Shown here: positions 1-11,399 of the stretch, in pieces
How positions within the stretch are numbered: position 1 is the first letter of the stretch
Layout: each line of letters opens with the position of its first letter
Assembly: GCA_008828725.1 (NCBI GenBank)
Contig: MEHQ01004134.1
Location: 649,798 to 713,797 of the forward strand
Direction: 5' to 3'
Source: Saccharina japonica
Lineage: Eukaryota > Sar > Phaeophyceae > Laminariales > Laminariaceae
DNA length: 64,000 nt
Notes under the pieces: model-generated
What the model saw: the letters and a program-made list of their open reading frames with translations, nothing else
What the model was told of the DNA's origin: nothing
Databases searched by the model: none
Made by a program: the position numbers and the translations under genes

Positions 1-520
1 AAATATTTATAGGTTGGGTTGGCGTCGGTTGGCAACGACGCTGTAAAACACGCCACTCGCTGCGTGAGCTAGACAACCAGGGTGCCGTTTTTTGTTTGTT
101 TGTTTTTTTGGCGGTCACCAAAGCTGGCGGTCGAGTAGATCATTTGTGCGGGGTGGAGAACCTTTGTTCCCCACAAGGGGAATGGTCGTTCACGTAGTGT
201 TAATAAGGTAAGGCGTCCGGAGGCAGTTACATAGTAAAACCCATTGCTGTCTCCGGAAGTGGCCACACCAGAAATTAAATTAACTCATTGAAGCTGTCGT
301 CCATATGCAAGTCCGCCTCAGAGGCGGTTCTTAGCAGGATGCAGCTCACCCTCCATGCGACTCGCCCAATACCTCACGGCGATTCGCGCTTGGTGCAAGC
401 AATGTCTGCCTGGTTGGTGAAAACCCAACGCGCTCCGTCCCGGCATTGTAGGGATGCGAGGGTCTATGGTCATATGACTACGGCCGTGCACAACATGAGT
501 ACACCCCCCCCCCCCCCCCG
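1..520 (+). repeat. R1 dispersed repeat, copy a, ending in poly-C
   Basis: Three other places in the window match parts of this stretch: 16503-16800 (plus), 18846-18955 (plus, end only) and 39420-39760 (minus). The 3' part contains the shared GGTCTATGGTCAT block and ends GAGTACA followed by about 17 C. The first 190 bases match 39440-39620 reversed. No open protein frame is conserved between copies, so this is a noncoding repeat. Bases 520-600 after the poly-C are a GC-rich GGAGGC-type minisatellite. Confidence 0.6.
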
Positions 521-1043
521 GCCGAGGGGGCCCCGCTGGAGGCGCCCCCGGAGGGCCCGCCGGAGGCGCCTCCGGAGGATCCCGCGAAGGCTGCCGCCGG
601 AGGCCAAAAATACGCCATTTGGCTTCCCTTTACGCAAGAAAAGCGCAAACAATATGACCTAGATTCACATACGTTTCGAACGAAAAACAAAAAACAAAAA
701 AAAACTTCAGTTTACACAAGAAATTCACAAAAAACGAGAAGTACAACGCATGTACCAGGTAGATCTACCCCGGACTAGAGGAACGTGACAGCAAGTGTTT
801 GAGTCGCAATACTATCTGGCGGGGATACGAGCGAAAAAGCGAACTCATCGCCAAGATAGCGGTGCAAAAATATACCCCCAGAAGAAAAGGTCTTGGATCC
901 CTCCGTGATGTTATTCGTTTATTAACGTCTCTCCCAACCTTGCGCGAAACGCGCGCGTCGATGACGACGGCAAGTCCTAAATACTTCCACAGCGGGTTGT
1001 TAGATCTGAGCGGCGTGCTGCGCCTCTGCTCATGCTTCACGCG

Positions 1044-1357
1044 AGCCGCCTTTACCGCAATTCTGAATTATTATATAGGATAAAGTATAGAAATCGGGGA
1101 CTTGGTTGTGGCCCGCGTGTGGTTCCAGTGTTATGAGACCGAATATTTCGAAAAACGCCGAAAACACTACTTTAGACACTAGCCTAACCCTAACCCCAAT
1201 CCCGACCCCGCCCCGACCCTTACGAGCTTTGTCTCGAAAAAATCAGGCGTTTTTTTTTTTTTAATTGGTCGACCACACTAAAAGGTATATAAGAAAATAT
1301 TCCCCGATTTCCATACTTTATCCTAGATACTAATTCAGTAGTGCGGTAAAGGCTACT
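1044..1357. mobile_element. MITE with terminal inverted repeats and a 10-11 bp target duplication
   Basis: The ends are inverted repeats of about 50 bases (left GCCTTTACCGCA..., right its complement, both continuing through GGATAAAGTAT.GAAATCGGGG). The direct repeat TGCTTCACGCG lies immediately outside both ends (1033-1043 and 1357-1367). A 10-11 bp duplication with long terminal repeats is typical of Mutator-like elements. The interior is noncoding and contains a CCCTAACCC stretch and a T-run. Confidence 0.65.
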
Positions 1358-2137
1358 GCTTCACGCGGTAGAGCACCGTTTCGGGGTCGCGTGCACTCGC
1401 CAAGGTGGTCCGCGGGCCGATAATGGCCGCAACTTCGCCGACGGGATCTCCGCCCTCAGCGTTGGCATTGGGTGCGCCAGGGCTGACGCCGTCGGCACCG
1501 TCGAGAGAGATGGGCTGTTCCGCCATGTGTGTGCGCGTGTGTGTGTGTGTGTGGATCTCCCGCTGTGCGCTGCAGTGTCACAGGGCATGTGAGGGTATCC
1601 GCAGCCCGCAGCAATTCACGTTAAAAGCTGTACCCCGCATTAAAAAAGCCTTCCTACAGTTAAGGAAACCCAATAAGTCGGAAAGTCGGCACCTCCGTTT
1701 CACGACTGACTATTAGTCCGACTAATAACTAGTCGGCGACTTAAGTCGTGCCGACTCACAGCCCTACTTTTTCGGGCTTTTCCAAAAGTTGGGAATATTC
1801 CGTTTTAAGAATCGGTCCCATAGCAAGCTTGCTCTTGAAAAATCTGGCGGAGATCTTAGGAATTCAAACTTTTTAGGGTAACTTTGCTTTCCCATTGGCA
1901 TAAGTTAGTTCGAAGCGGCGAGATTCTGAGTCCTCGATCCTCGACAGAAATGGATCGACAAAACCAAAGACTGCGTCATGAATTCTGAACGCGGTGCGCT
2001 CGTTACTGCTATTGCCAAAATTAAGCGTCCATCCAAATACCCAGTAACCCCCGCAAACCCGCCCATGAAATCCCGCAGTAAGAACAGTCGTGAATCTGTC
2101 AGATAATATGACGGTGAACGGCACACTATGTTGTATC
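1358..2137. other. No gene seen; GT-rich microsatellite
   Basis: Unassigned spacer. It contains an imperfect (GT)n tract at about 1526-1553. Frames on both strands are short and show no splice-bounded coding segment. Confidence 0.4.
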
Positions 2138-2690
2138 TTCGCGGCACAGGTGCTCATTATATAGGATAGGTGCTCGCTGAGAGGGATATATTATGCATAA
2201 AGTCCGCTCTCTAAAATAGCCCGTACCGCCCTTCCTGCCGAAGTGAACACCAGAACCATCCAACGTCCAACGTACTGTCGCAGGTGTGCTCATTATATAG
2301 GCAAAAGGTCGCAGCTCAAGGTGCAAATGCGGCACAGGTGCTCATTGTGCTCGCTGAGGGGGACCTCACATAGTTGTCAGAATTCAGTTTATGGGTCAAT
2401 AGTCATATATATATGTGCTCATTAGGTAGAAATGTCATGATGCTCATTATAAAAGCAAGTAGTTTATGGGTCAATGATCATTGGTGCTCATTATATGGTT
2501 GGCGCAAAAAGGCCGCAGCTCGCTCAACTTGGCGCTCAGGGCTCCAAATGCGGCACCGGTAGAAATGCTTTGCGCCGAATGTGAATGTGTGTCAGACCGG
2601 CCAAGAATACGCTGCGCTTAGGGCTCCAAATGCGGCACAGGTAGACATGTTGCGCCGAATGTGAATGTGTGTCAGACCGGCCAAGAATGT
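2138..2690. repeat. Degenerate tandem repeats with a GTGCTCATTATATAGG core
   Basis: The word GTGCTCATTAT recurs about five times with spacers. A block of about 70 bases beginning GGGCTCCAAATGCGGCAC and ending GACCGGCCAAGAAT is directly duplicated at 2539-2608 and 2620-2688. Confidence 0.6.
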
Positions 2691-3143
2691 TTTCCCACGA
2701 TTTTTTAGGTTGTAAGAAGGTTAATGTGATAGTGTACGTACGACGTGAACGCACCTGGTACTATATACGATTACGATACTCGTATGTACAATACGTACCT
2801 AGACATACTTACATTTGTCTTTCTCAGGGATTGCCCATCCCTGGCCTCTCAGAGCTCCCACTTCGATACCGCCTCCTTCTATTACTTAATTATTTGCCGG
2901 AGCTTTCCTCCCTGGCTTTGTTTCCTATAATTTTTTGTTCGCGAGAGCTTTTTTATTTTTTCGGTTTTGAGGTCGTGCGTGTACCCAGAGAGCACGGCAG
3001 CGCGGGCGAGCCCAGCACCATCGCGGGTATGGGAAGGCGCTGGCCAGTAGAGGGCGGGCGGAAGGAGCGCGGTCGCTTTTTTCGTGGCTCTCCGTGGTGT
3101 GTCCATCGAGACACAAGGTAATCATCAAGGGGCTTTGTCTGGC

Positions 3144-3146
<3 letters not shown>

Positions 3147-3221
<75 letters not shown>
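3147..3221 (+). repeat. (CTG)25 trinucleotide tract
   Basis: Twenty-five uninterrupted CTG units lie in the left arm of the foldback element. The matching place in the right arm has only an interrupted GTTGCTGCGGG, so the expansion is specific to one arm. Confidence 0.95.
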
Positions 3222-3222
<1 letters not shown>

Positions 3223-3576
3223 GAATCCAGTATGTCCGAAATTATAAGGATAATTTATTTTAGTAAAATATAATTCAAGGGGTGTGTTATGGTACTGCTG
3301 GCATGATGTGGAAACGTTTGGTAAATACCTGGTATCAGGTATAATAATCGTATTGGTAGTACTTGGAAGGCGGTATCTTAGGTGGGAACCAGGGATGGTT
3401 CCCGATGGCTTTTAGCCATCCCACCTGCCTTCTCAGTCGTTCATCACGCGAAAACGGAATAAACCTGCTCTTCTTCTATCTCTACGCAAACAACACACGT
3501 GAGTACCAACGAGTACCCGTTCCATAGGCTGACCTGGCTAGGGATACCCTGTCCTCTTATACCTAGCATCACTACA

Positions 3577-3827
3577 TGTGCTTATTTCTCAACCAAATAT
3601 TATTCACAGAGAGGCAGCCAGGCGGTTTGAACGACAGCATGCTCGAGCGGGTGAACGAGGGCCACGGTGAGCACCGGGCTTCACGCGAGGCGGGCCACGG
3701 GGCTCACTGGGGCAGAGAGGCAGTAGAGCTCGACCCGGACCGAATCGATGGCGAGCTGATCGCGGGGGGGCGGGAAGCGTCGAGGGTGACAGAACGTGAC
3801 AGTCGTTTTACCTTTTTTGTTTTTTAA
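3577..3827 (+). pseudogene. Exon-like fragment in left arm of foldback element
   Basis: Translates with the stretch ERQPGGLNDSMLERVNEG and later GAHWGREAVELDPDRIDGE, preceded by an acceptor-like TATTATTCACAG. The inverted copy on the minus strand of the right arm reads almost the same (ERQPGGLNDIMLERTNEG), mostly with conservative changes. This looks like a captured gene fragment present once per arm. No family recognised, no start codon or donor identified. Confidence 0.45.
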
Positions 3828-4785
3828 GCGGCGCAATCACGATATGTCATTTGTAGTATTCGTGTGTGATTCGAGATGCACTTGGTTTTCTTTTTTTTCG
3901 ACCGTTTTTTTTCGTTTTTGTTTTCCGCTCCTGTTGCTTTGTTCGAGTACGAGTACTCGTATATACGTGTACTCGTATTATACGTATGTACGTCTTTCTA
4001 CCAGTTTTATTGTTTTTCGTACTTCACAACGACCGTGCTGTGCTGTGTTTTCTCTTTCATATTACGAGTACATATGTACAAAGTACGAAGTACTGCTGTT
4101 GTTGCTGTACCACCACACATAATTACAAAAAATGCACGGATCACACCCACAGCAGGCAGCGCAGCGCCGTGCTGTGAGCCGTGTTCCTGTGCTTTCTCTT
4201 TCGAACATAAAGCTTTGTTGTCCTGAAGCATGGAGCTTATAATGTGTGCATCCCGAGCATGTTTTGCATGCATGTCAAGTCCGCCGTTTCTTCGCTGCAC
4301 CATGAACCTCTTGGCATTTTCAAGTCGGTGCTTGCACTACATCATGAGCCTCTTCTGCCCCTTTCCTTGCGCGAGCGTAGTGGGAGGCGTCAGCCGCCCG
4401 CGGAGCGGAGCCCTTGTACGTACATACTGATATATATATATATTTGTTATACGCATCTGTTACACAGCATTCTTACACTAAATAGTTTATTATAAAATAT
4501 CATCCTTATCTTTGGGCGGCGAAATTTTGTTAGAAAAACAAAGAGCCATAGAGTGGTACTATAAGACCGTACGGGTAGAGTATGGTCTGCTGTAGAACCG
4601 AATACGTACCGGCACACCAGGTATTTTGACAAAGGTAAACCCTTACCCCGGGTATTGTGGCACGGGGCGTACAGAACTAACAGAAGTTCCGGGTGCGGGT
4701 ATGGATGTCGTGCAGAACTCACAGAAGTTCCGGGTGCGGGTATGGAATTTTGTAGGTACCCTATTATTATAAAACTAAACCTAAC

Positions 4786-4970
4786 TTAGTTCTTAGACGA
4801 AGCTGACCATCCTTTGGTCTGCGGATCTCTCCCGCCACTGACCGCCTTTCCGCGCGGTTTCTTCGCCGAGGCGTGCCCCCGCCTCGCCTGCAACGCCCGG
4901 CATAGCCGATCCGCCCGCTCGGCGCCGTAGCGCCTGCGCGAGGCCTGAAGGTCCAGATCTACGGCGAGAT
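4786..4970 (-). CDS. Coiled-coil gene, candidate terminal exon
   Basis: The acceptor GATTCTTGGTAG precedes the exon. It enters with two bases of a split codon, matching the single base left by the donor at 7705, and runs 60 codons to TAA at 4786-4788. The peptide is basic and Ala/Arg-rich (LAVDLDLQASRRRYGAER early, ending KGWSASSKN). It sits in the loop of the 2800-6361 inverted repeat. A second open frame through the same bases (ending RMVSFV) is possible if the upstream CACAG acceptor is used. The link to the 7.7 kb exon is by phase only. Confidence 0.5.
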
Positions 4971-5728
4971 CTACCAAGAATCAAGCCCTGTGAGGGTTTT
5001 GGCGCATTGCCCACCGACAGGGCTATGCTTTCGCGTTTTTTTTGCGCGTGCGTGTTCTCTGACCTCCGACCCGTGGGGGGGATCGGCTTCCCGGCCGCCG
5101 TCAACACTGCTGTGGGGGCCTGTGCGGGGAGGCTGTGTGCTCAGATCTGGGACGCCCCGAGAACACATACATGCCACCCAGGCTTTGTCGAGAACTGCCA
5201 TCATATTTTTTTTTGCCGAGAGAGAGATGGGAGAGCTACCACTGCTGCTGTACGTATACGTGTACGTATGTATGTACAAGGGCTCCGCTCCGCGGGCGGC
5301 TGACGCCGCCCGCTACGCTCGCGCAAGGAAAGGGGCAGAAGAGGCTCATGACGTAGTGCAAGCACCGACTTGAAAATGCCAAGAGGCAGTGCACAACAAA
5401 AAAACGGCGGACTTGAAATGCATGCAAAACACAAAACATGCTCGAGATGCACACATGATAAGCTCCATGCTCCAGCACAACAAAGCTGTATGTTCGACAG
5501 AGAAAGCACGTACAGCAACACGGCTCACAGCACGGCGCTGAGCTACCTGCTGTGGGTGTGATTCGTGCCTTTTTCGTAATCATGTGGGGTAGTACAGCAA
5601 CAACAGCAGTAGTACTTCGTACTTTGTACATCTCGGATCTCACACGAATACTCCAAATGACATATCGTGATTGCGCCGCTTAAAAAACAAAAAAAAATAA
5701 AACGACTGTCACGTTCTGTCACTCTCGA

Positions 5729-5912
5729 TTATACCCGCCCCCCCGTGATCACCTCGCCATCGATTCGGTCCGGGTCGAGCTCTACTGACTCTCTGCCCCA
5801 GTGAGCCCCGTGGCCCGCCTCAAGTGAAGCCTGGTGCTCACCGGGGCCCTCGTTCGTCCGCTCGAGCATGATATCGTTCAAACCGCCTGGTTGTCTCTCT
5901 GTGAATAATATT
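5729..5912 (-). pseudogene. Exon-like fragment in right arm of foldback element
   Basis: Minus-strand partner of the fragment at 3577-3827. It keeps the frame ERQPGGLNDIMLERTNEG and GAHWGRESVELDPDRIDGE and stops after GGRV. Divergence between the arms is low and mostly conservative at protein level. Function unknown. Confidence 0.45.
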
Positions 5913-7704
5913 TGGTTGAGAAATAAGCACCGCTTGAAGTTTCTTCTACAGAAGGGAACGATCCTTATAATTTTGGACATACTCGGTTCGCACCACCCGC
6001 AGCAACGCAGACAACGCCCCCTGATGCTTCCCTCGTGTCTCGATGGACACACCACACGCCTATGATAGCCACGAAAAAGGCGACCGCGCTCCTTCCATCC
6101 CCCCCTCTACTGGCCACCGCCCTCCCATACCCGCGATGGTGCCGGGCTCGCCCGCGCTGCCGTGCTCTCTGGGTACACGCACGAACCCAAAACCCCAACC
6201 ATAAAAAGGCTCTCGACAACAAAAAATGATACATAGGAAACAAAGACAGGGAGGAAAGCTCATTCAAGTAATCAAGTAATAGAAGGAGGCGGTATCGAAG
6301 TGGGAGCTCTGAGAGGCCAGGGATGGGCAATCCCTGAGAAAGACAAACGTAATTATGTCTATAGTCTACAGCAAGTAGCACGTGTGATATGGAGAGTAGC
6401 AGCTCATGCACTGTCAACGTTGTTGCGGAGCTCCTTCCTATGGTTTGTACAGCAGCAGCAGCTGTGGTCGCACCTTTTTAGCGGGCTACGCTGCATGCTG
6501 CTGAGGGGTTCAAGGCATTTGCAAACGGGGATGGGGAAACACGATTTATTGTCGTTTTTTTTATCGTTTTTTGTTTTTTGTTCTCTGGCGGAGGAGGCGC
6601 GTAGATGTATACGTGCATCGGGTATAGAAGACACGTATGTATCAGTACTACTGCTGCTGTACTACAACAGTACTTACCACGAGCTGTGAGCAGTCCGAAG
6701 TATGTGATTTGGATATGTATGACCACTATCAAAGATACACGCAGTTGTTGTTGCTTTTTTTGTAGCCGTTGTTCGCCTGTGTCGAATATGTGTAGGCGTG
6801 TAGGCCCACACCGTAGTAGGCAGAGCTGTACAGCATACAATTCGCATATGTCAGATTTGTGACCAAGATACATACGAGCACACTCGTATATGAGTACAGC
6901 AGCAGTATCACATGTACTACGAGTACGGTTCTCTCTCCGTGGGCAGTGTGCAGAGCGCTCTCAACTCTTGGCAGTACGTCTGATTTTCATCCAACGCTGC
7001 TGCTAACATGTGTAACTCTTGGCATTATACGTCTGGCCCGTCCTTCGCCACAATGCTAATATTTCCGGCGTCACGCTAGGCTGCGACCGGCGGCCGTCCA
7101 GGCCGCCGGCGAAGCCCCTTGTACAGCACACAATATCTACGTTGTATCATACCATGTGCGAGCGACGACAATGTGTTGTACGTACATACCATGTGCGAGC
7201 GACAACACTGTTCGCGAGGAAAACAGAGAACCACCGAGAGAGTAGCAGACAGGCAACAACAGCAACAACAGCAACAACACTGCTGCAGTATGGCGCGATT
7301 CTATCATACGAGAAGCTTCTCGTTTGAGCTGAGCTTTTTGTTATTGTTGTCAAAAATGTGACTTTAGGGCTTGCTTGTGACCCCAGGATTTCAGCGGTAC
7401 AGCAGTACTCTCCAAAGGAGAGTCTGAACTCCGGACACCGCGTGAAGCACGCGTTGTGGGTCTACAACTATGGGCTATGACCGTCACCATTTTCGTTGTA
7501 TCATATGTGTCTGTCTGCTTTCTCGGTGGCTTCTCTGCTTTCCTCGCGTTGGGATTGGTGTCGTACCAGATCTTGCGCAGTATTATACTCGTCGTGAGCT
7601 TTTCTTTGTATTTCTGGTTTTGTGTTCGTGCGATGTAAAACAGTGAGTGAGACAAAAATGTATACTTAAACCGAGAAATACACGGTGGTTTCAGGCATAC
7701 TTAC

Positions 7705-7862
7705 CTGGCGGGGGCTTGCCAGTGGTCATGATGACTGGTGACCCCAGGGGGAGCAGGCTCTTGCACTGGGCTAGACCCTGGAGTGCTGTAATCCCTGGAG
7801 AATATTCCTTCGGGGGTATCTCTACCGCATAATTTTTTTCCGGGGAGGTGTCGCTTGCGGCC
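7705..7862 (-). CDS. Coiled-coil gene, candidate penultimate exon
   Basis: Ends at a near-perfect donor, CCGCCAG followed by GTAAGTATG, leaving one base of a split codon. The preferred frame reads SDTSPEKNYAVEIPPKEYSP and ends MTTGKPPP. Two starts are possible. An acceptor at 7863-7864 enters in phase 2; one before 7807 (CCCCCGAAG) enters in phase 0 and would follow the 15637 exon directly. Proline-rich, not coiled coil. A second open frame (CWCWEGRKRHLPGKK) also exists, so the donor is surer than the peptide. Confidence 0.5.
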
Positions 7863-8469
7863 CTCCCAACACCAACACTCAAACAACACAAAAAACAACC
7901 CACCGTCCAATCGCCCGTGGGCTAACCCCAGCCTCGATCCCCTCTCCTTTTCCCCCCTGGGCAATGACGGGACCCGTGTTCCTGCAGCTGTGTTCTGGTC
8001 TCGTTTGCTCGATGGATGACCCCACAAGATCGACTGCTGTACTGCCAAGAGGTTTACTTCAACAGGAGTAGCGCGTTGTGTACGTTCGTTTGTGTGCTGT
8101 CTTCAAAACCCGTTATTTCTACTCAATTGACAACCACATCAGCACACCCATTGCCTGTCCTGATTCCTAATCCTAGAGAGATACAAATTCTGTGTTCACT
8201 AAAACATATTAATGGCAAGTACTGCAGTATGAAGAACACCCCGGGTGGCAGGTGTACAGCAATGACGAACAGCAGCAGCAACAACGAATATCAGTAACAT
8301 ACTGTTGTACCACGTATCATAGATACCACAGACAAGTACCTGGTACTCGTCATCAGTATAGTATAAAAAAATCCGGTGCGCCGATGAAAAGGACCTTGGA
8401 TCTTTCGTGTAGATCACGGGCGAACTATAAGAAAATGCAGTACGAGACCGAATTTTGATGAAAAGCTAA

Positions 8470-9943
8470 GGTAAATGGTCATTTGGGGGTATACCCCCAT
8501 TTTCCCGACCATTTTGGGGTATAGGCAAAACGCGCCCGCGGACCGTGCTCCCGCGGGCCCAAACAGGCCTCAAACGCAATTCCGAAGCCCTGGCGAGATG
8601 CGCGAAGCCCATATGCCAAGCACGCACTCAACTTCTTTTTTTTTTCGGGCACGTTTTTGGGCCTAGCGGGACATCGGCGCATGAGGGGGCAAACGAAGCC
8701 CCCCCTTTGACCACATCTTGGGGGGGGATAACCCCACGTATCTACTAAATTTATCTACTCCCCCCAACTGACCATTTTTTTCACCCCGTTTGACCGAAAC
8801 CATACCCCCTTTTGACCATCTATGACAGCCTCAAAAACGACTGCAGTGTACGTATCCACGTCACCGCCCAACAGCCCGAATAGACCACGGGGCGGAACAT
8901 CCAGAACTTGCGAGTAGTCGGAATCGTTTAGTCGGAATCGTTTGTCCCCCAAGAAATATCGGCACAACTTACAAATCAAATATGTATAGACGATGTGAAG
9001 ATATCGGCTCTTCTGAGAAAATATGACGGTGATGGGAGAATCAGAACACATACATACGTGTATGCTCGGCATATGGGTCGTGAGTTGCTGGGTGCTTGGT
9101 GCTTCGTTGCTGGGTGCTGTGTGGGTCATAGATGCTCGGTGTTGGGTTGTTGGACGGGAGGGGTCTTTGGGACACGAGCAACATCAGGCGCAACGAGCGG
9201 TCGTTAGTCTTCTCGAGAGTTGCGTTCCTCCTGTCCTCCATCGTATCCATCCCCGACGGCAGGCTGGTGTGTTTGAGTACGGATCGCCAGGATCACCCGG
9301 CAACCAAGCACCAAGCACCAATGACCCAGCAACCCACGACCCATACGCCGAGCATACACGCATGTATGTGTTCTGATTCTCCCATCACCGTCATATTTTC
9401 TCAGAAGAGCCGATATCTTCATATCGTCTATACATATTTGATTTGTATAGTTTTGCCGAGATTTCTTGGGAGACAAACGATCCCGACTACTCGCAAGTTC
9501 TGGATGTTCCGCCCCGTGGTCTATTCGGGCTGTTGAGCGGTGATGTGGATACGTACACTGTAGTCGTTTTTGAGGCTGTCACAGATGGTCAAAAGGGGGT
9601 ATGGTTTCGGTCAAACGGGGTGAAAAAAGAAAAAAGTGGTTAATTGGGGGGAGTAGATACATTTTAAATTTAGTAGATACGTGGGGTTATCCCCCCCAAG
9701 ATGTGGTCAAAGGGGGGGCTTCGTTTGCCCCCTCATGTACCGCTGTCCCGTTAGGCCCAAAATCGTGCCCGAAAAAAAAAAGAAGTTGTGTGCGTGCTTG
9801 GCATGGGCTTCGCGCATCTCGCCAGGGCTTCGGAATTGCGTTTGAGGCCTGTTTGGGCCCGCGGGAGCACGGTCCGCGGGAGCGTTTGCCTATACCCCCA
9901 AATTTCCGGAAAAAGGGGGTATACCCCCAAATGACTATTTACC
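8470..9943. mobile_element. Mutator-like foldback element, copy 1
   Basis: Two arms of about 650 bases in inverted orientation around a loop of about 150-200 bases; ends are GGTAAATGGTCATTTGGGGG and its near-complement. It is the same family as 26869-28420. Both arms carry an open stretch reading DYSQVLDVPPRGLFGLL followed by DGQKGVWFRSNGVK, on the minus strand at left and the plus strand at right. No target duplication is recognisable at this copy. It lies in the presumed long intron between the 15.6 and 7.7 kb exons. Confidence 0.75.
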
Positions 9944-10882
9944 ACAAAAAAAACACGCATGCTCTCGATCACATTATTATTAGTGAGCGTTGCTGCGTCC
10001 AACTCCCGTATGTTTATGGTACGAGCGCACGCGAGGTCTTGCCCGGTACAAACCAGGCCAGAGGGCACGATATCAGATACATGGACCGACAACGTTCAAC
10101 CCCTCGCGAGAAAAAGCCCCGACACGCTCCTGAGGGGCGCATGCGGCAGCTTTGTTTGTGGATCGCAAGGTCCAACTACAGTAGGTAATTATCCCCCACG
10201 GGACTGTTACCGGTAAGTATTTGGCGAGCCTGTGATAAATGATACGAAAGGCATGATAATATCCTAGAAAAACACGCGCCCGTGAGACACGGCTTAGGCA
10301 CGGCAAAGGCTGCCCCTGGCGGAGTAGTAGGCAGAGTAGGGGTCGGCGAAGACGGTTATACGACATCGCACCTACACGTACGTACGTAGTTACACCAAAA
10401 TGATTGCCACGCCACTATTATTGTAGGTTTAGCGCAACCACAAGTAGTGGGCGACATATACTTTCGTATAAATTTATCACCCATAACTTATCTCGTGATA
10501 TCTCCGATCCTCTCGCATCACGAATTTTACCCTCGCCTTTTACTAGGATAAACCGTGCTGAGAGGATCCTGAAGGAGTTCTTTCGATTTTTGACCCCACT
10601 TGTGGGGTAAACCACACCCAGCCACAACCCGACCGACCCCAGCACCACAACAACACCACAACACTCCCCACAACCTCCGAGCGCACATGTGCGAGTATAA
10701 TAATTGAAGCAACGAGGTGGTTTAGTTTGGTCTACGGATGATATAGACATCTAAGTACCACCACCCAGTTGTCACTGCGTTGCGCCATGTGAGTGTGGTG
10801 GTGATTGGTGATGATGCGGAGGAGTGTGGTGGTGGTCGGTGTGACGTTTTGTTTGTTTGGTGTTTGTTGTTGTCCCCGAGGG

Positions 10883-11063
10883 GACGGACCTCACAAGGCG
10901 GTAGTGAAATGCCGAGGAAATCCAGCCGGAACACTGCAAGCAGCGCTAAACCCGGCAATTTCAAAAACAGGTGTGAAAATGACACTCGATGAGTGTCAAT
11001 CAGTTTTCACACTGATTAGAACAGATACTACACATGATCTTAGCCAAAAGGCCGAGAAGGTAT
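10883..11063 (-). ncRNA. U2: U2 spliceosomal snRNA
   Basis: The minus strand from 11063 begins ATACCTTCTCGGCCTTTTGG and continues CTAAGATCATGTGTAGTATC, the near-invariant 5' domain of U2, including the GTAGTA that pairs with the intron branch site. Next come stem IIa (ATCAGTGTGAAAACTGAT), a second stem (GACACTCATCGAGTGTC), a CTGTTTTTGAA Sm-like site, stem III (GCCGG..GCGCTGCTTGCAGTG..CCGGC) and a stem IV ending near GAGGTCC. Length of about 180 nt is normal. A TATATAT element lies about 30 bases upstream (plus 11088-11098). The downstream GTCCCCTCGGGGAC hairpin and CAACAAAC stretch may be 3'-end signals. It appears functional. Confidence 0.93.
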
Positions 11064-11399
11064 GCCTCTCACTAGGCTGTAATGTCACCAATATATATCC
11101 TAAAGTCTGTCACCCAAAACTTCAAACTGCTCGGGGCAACCCTTGATGACACGTTTTGCCCTCCAGTGTAATTCGTATAATTACAAGGATTTGCGTCTGA
11201 CAACGCCCGCTCATTTAAGCAAGTCCAAGGCCTTGGCATTGAGTTGTGTGGGCAGTGGAAGGACATCCGTGCGCAGAGCGAATTAACCGTATGGTATGAG
11301 CGTAATGGTGTACAACATACTCTCCTTGCAGCGTGGTTCCGGCACTAACTGCTGCATCACCCCCTAACCCAGGAGCGCCCGGTTGGACCGTTGGGCCGA

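Larger units (their letters stand above)
2800..6361. mobile_element. Large foldback (inverted-repeat) element, about 3.6 kb
   Basis: The left arm (2800 to about 4428) is repeated in inverted orientation at about 5240-6361; the outer ends both read through AGACATA..TTAC and TTTGTCTTTCTCAGGGATTG. The arms are similar but diverged. The left arm carries a (CTG)25 tract (3147-3221) and about 310 bases of extra DNA (about 3262-3571) missing from the right arm. The loop of about 800 bases contains the terminal exon of the minus-strand coiled-coil gene. No clear target duplication was found at the ends. Confidence 0.7.
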
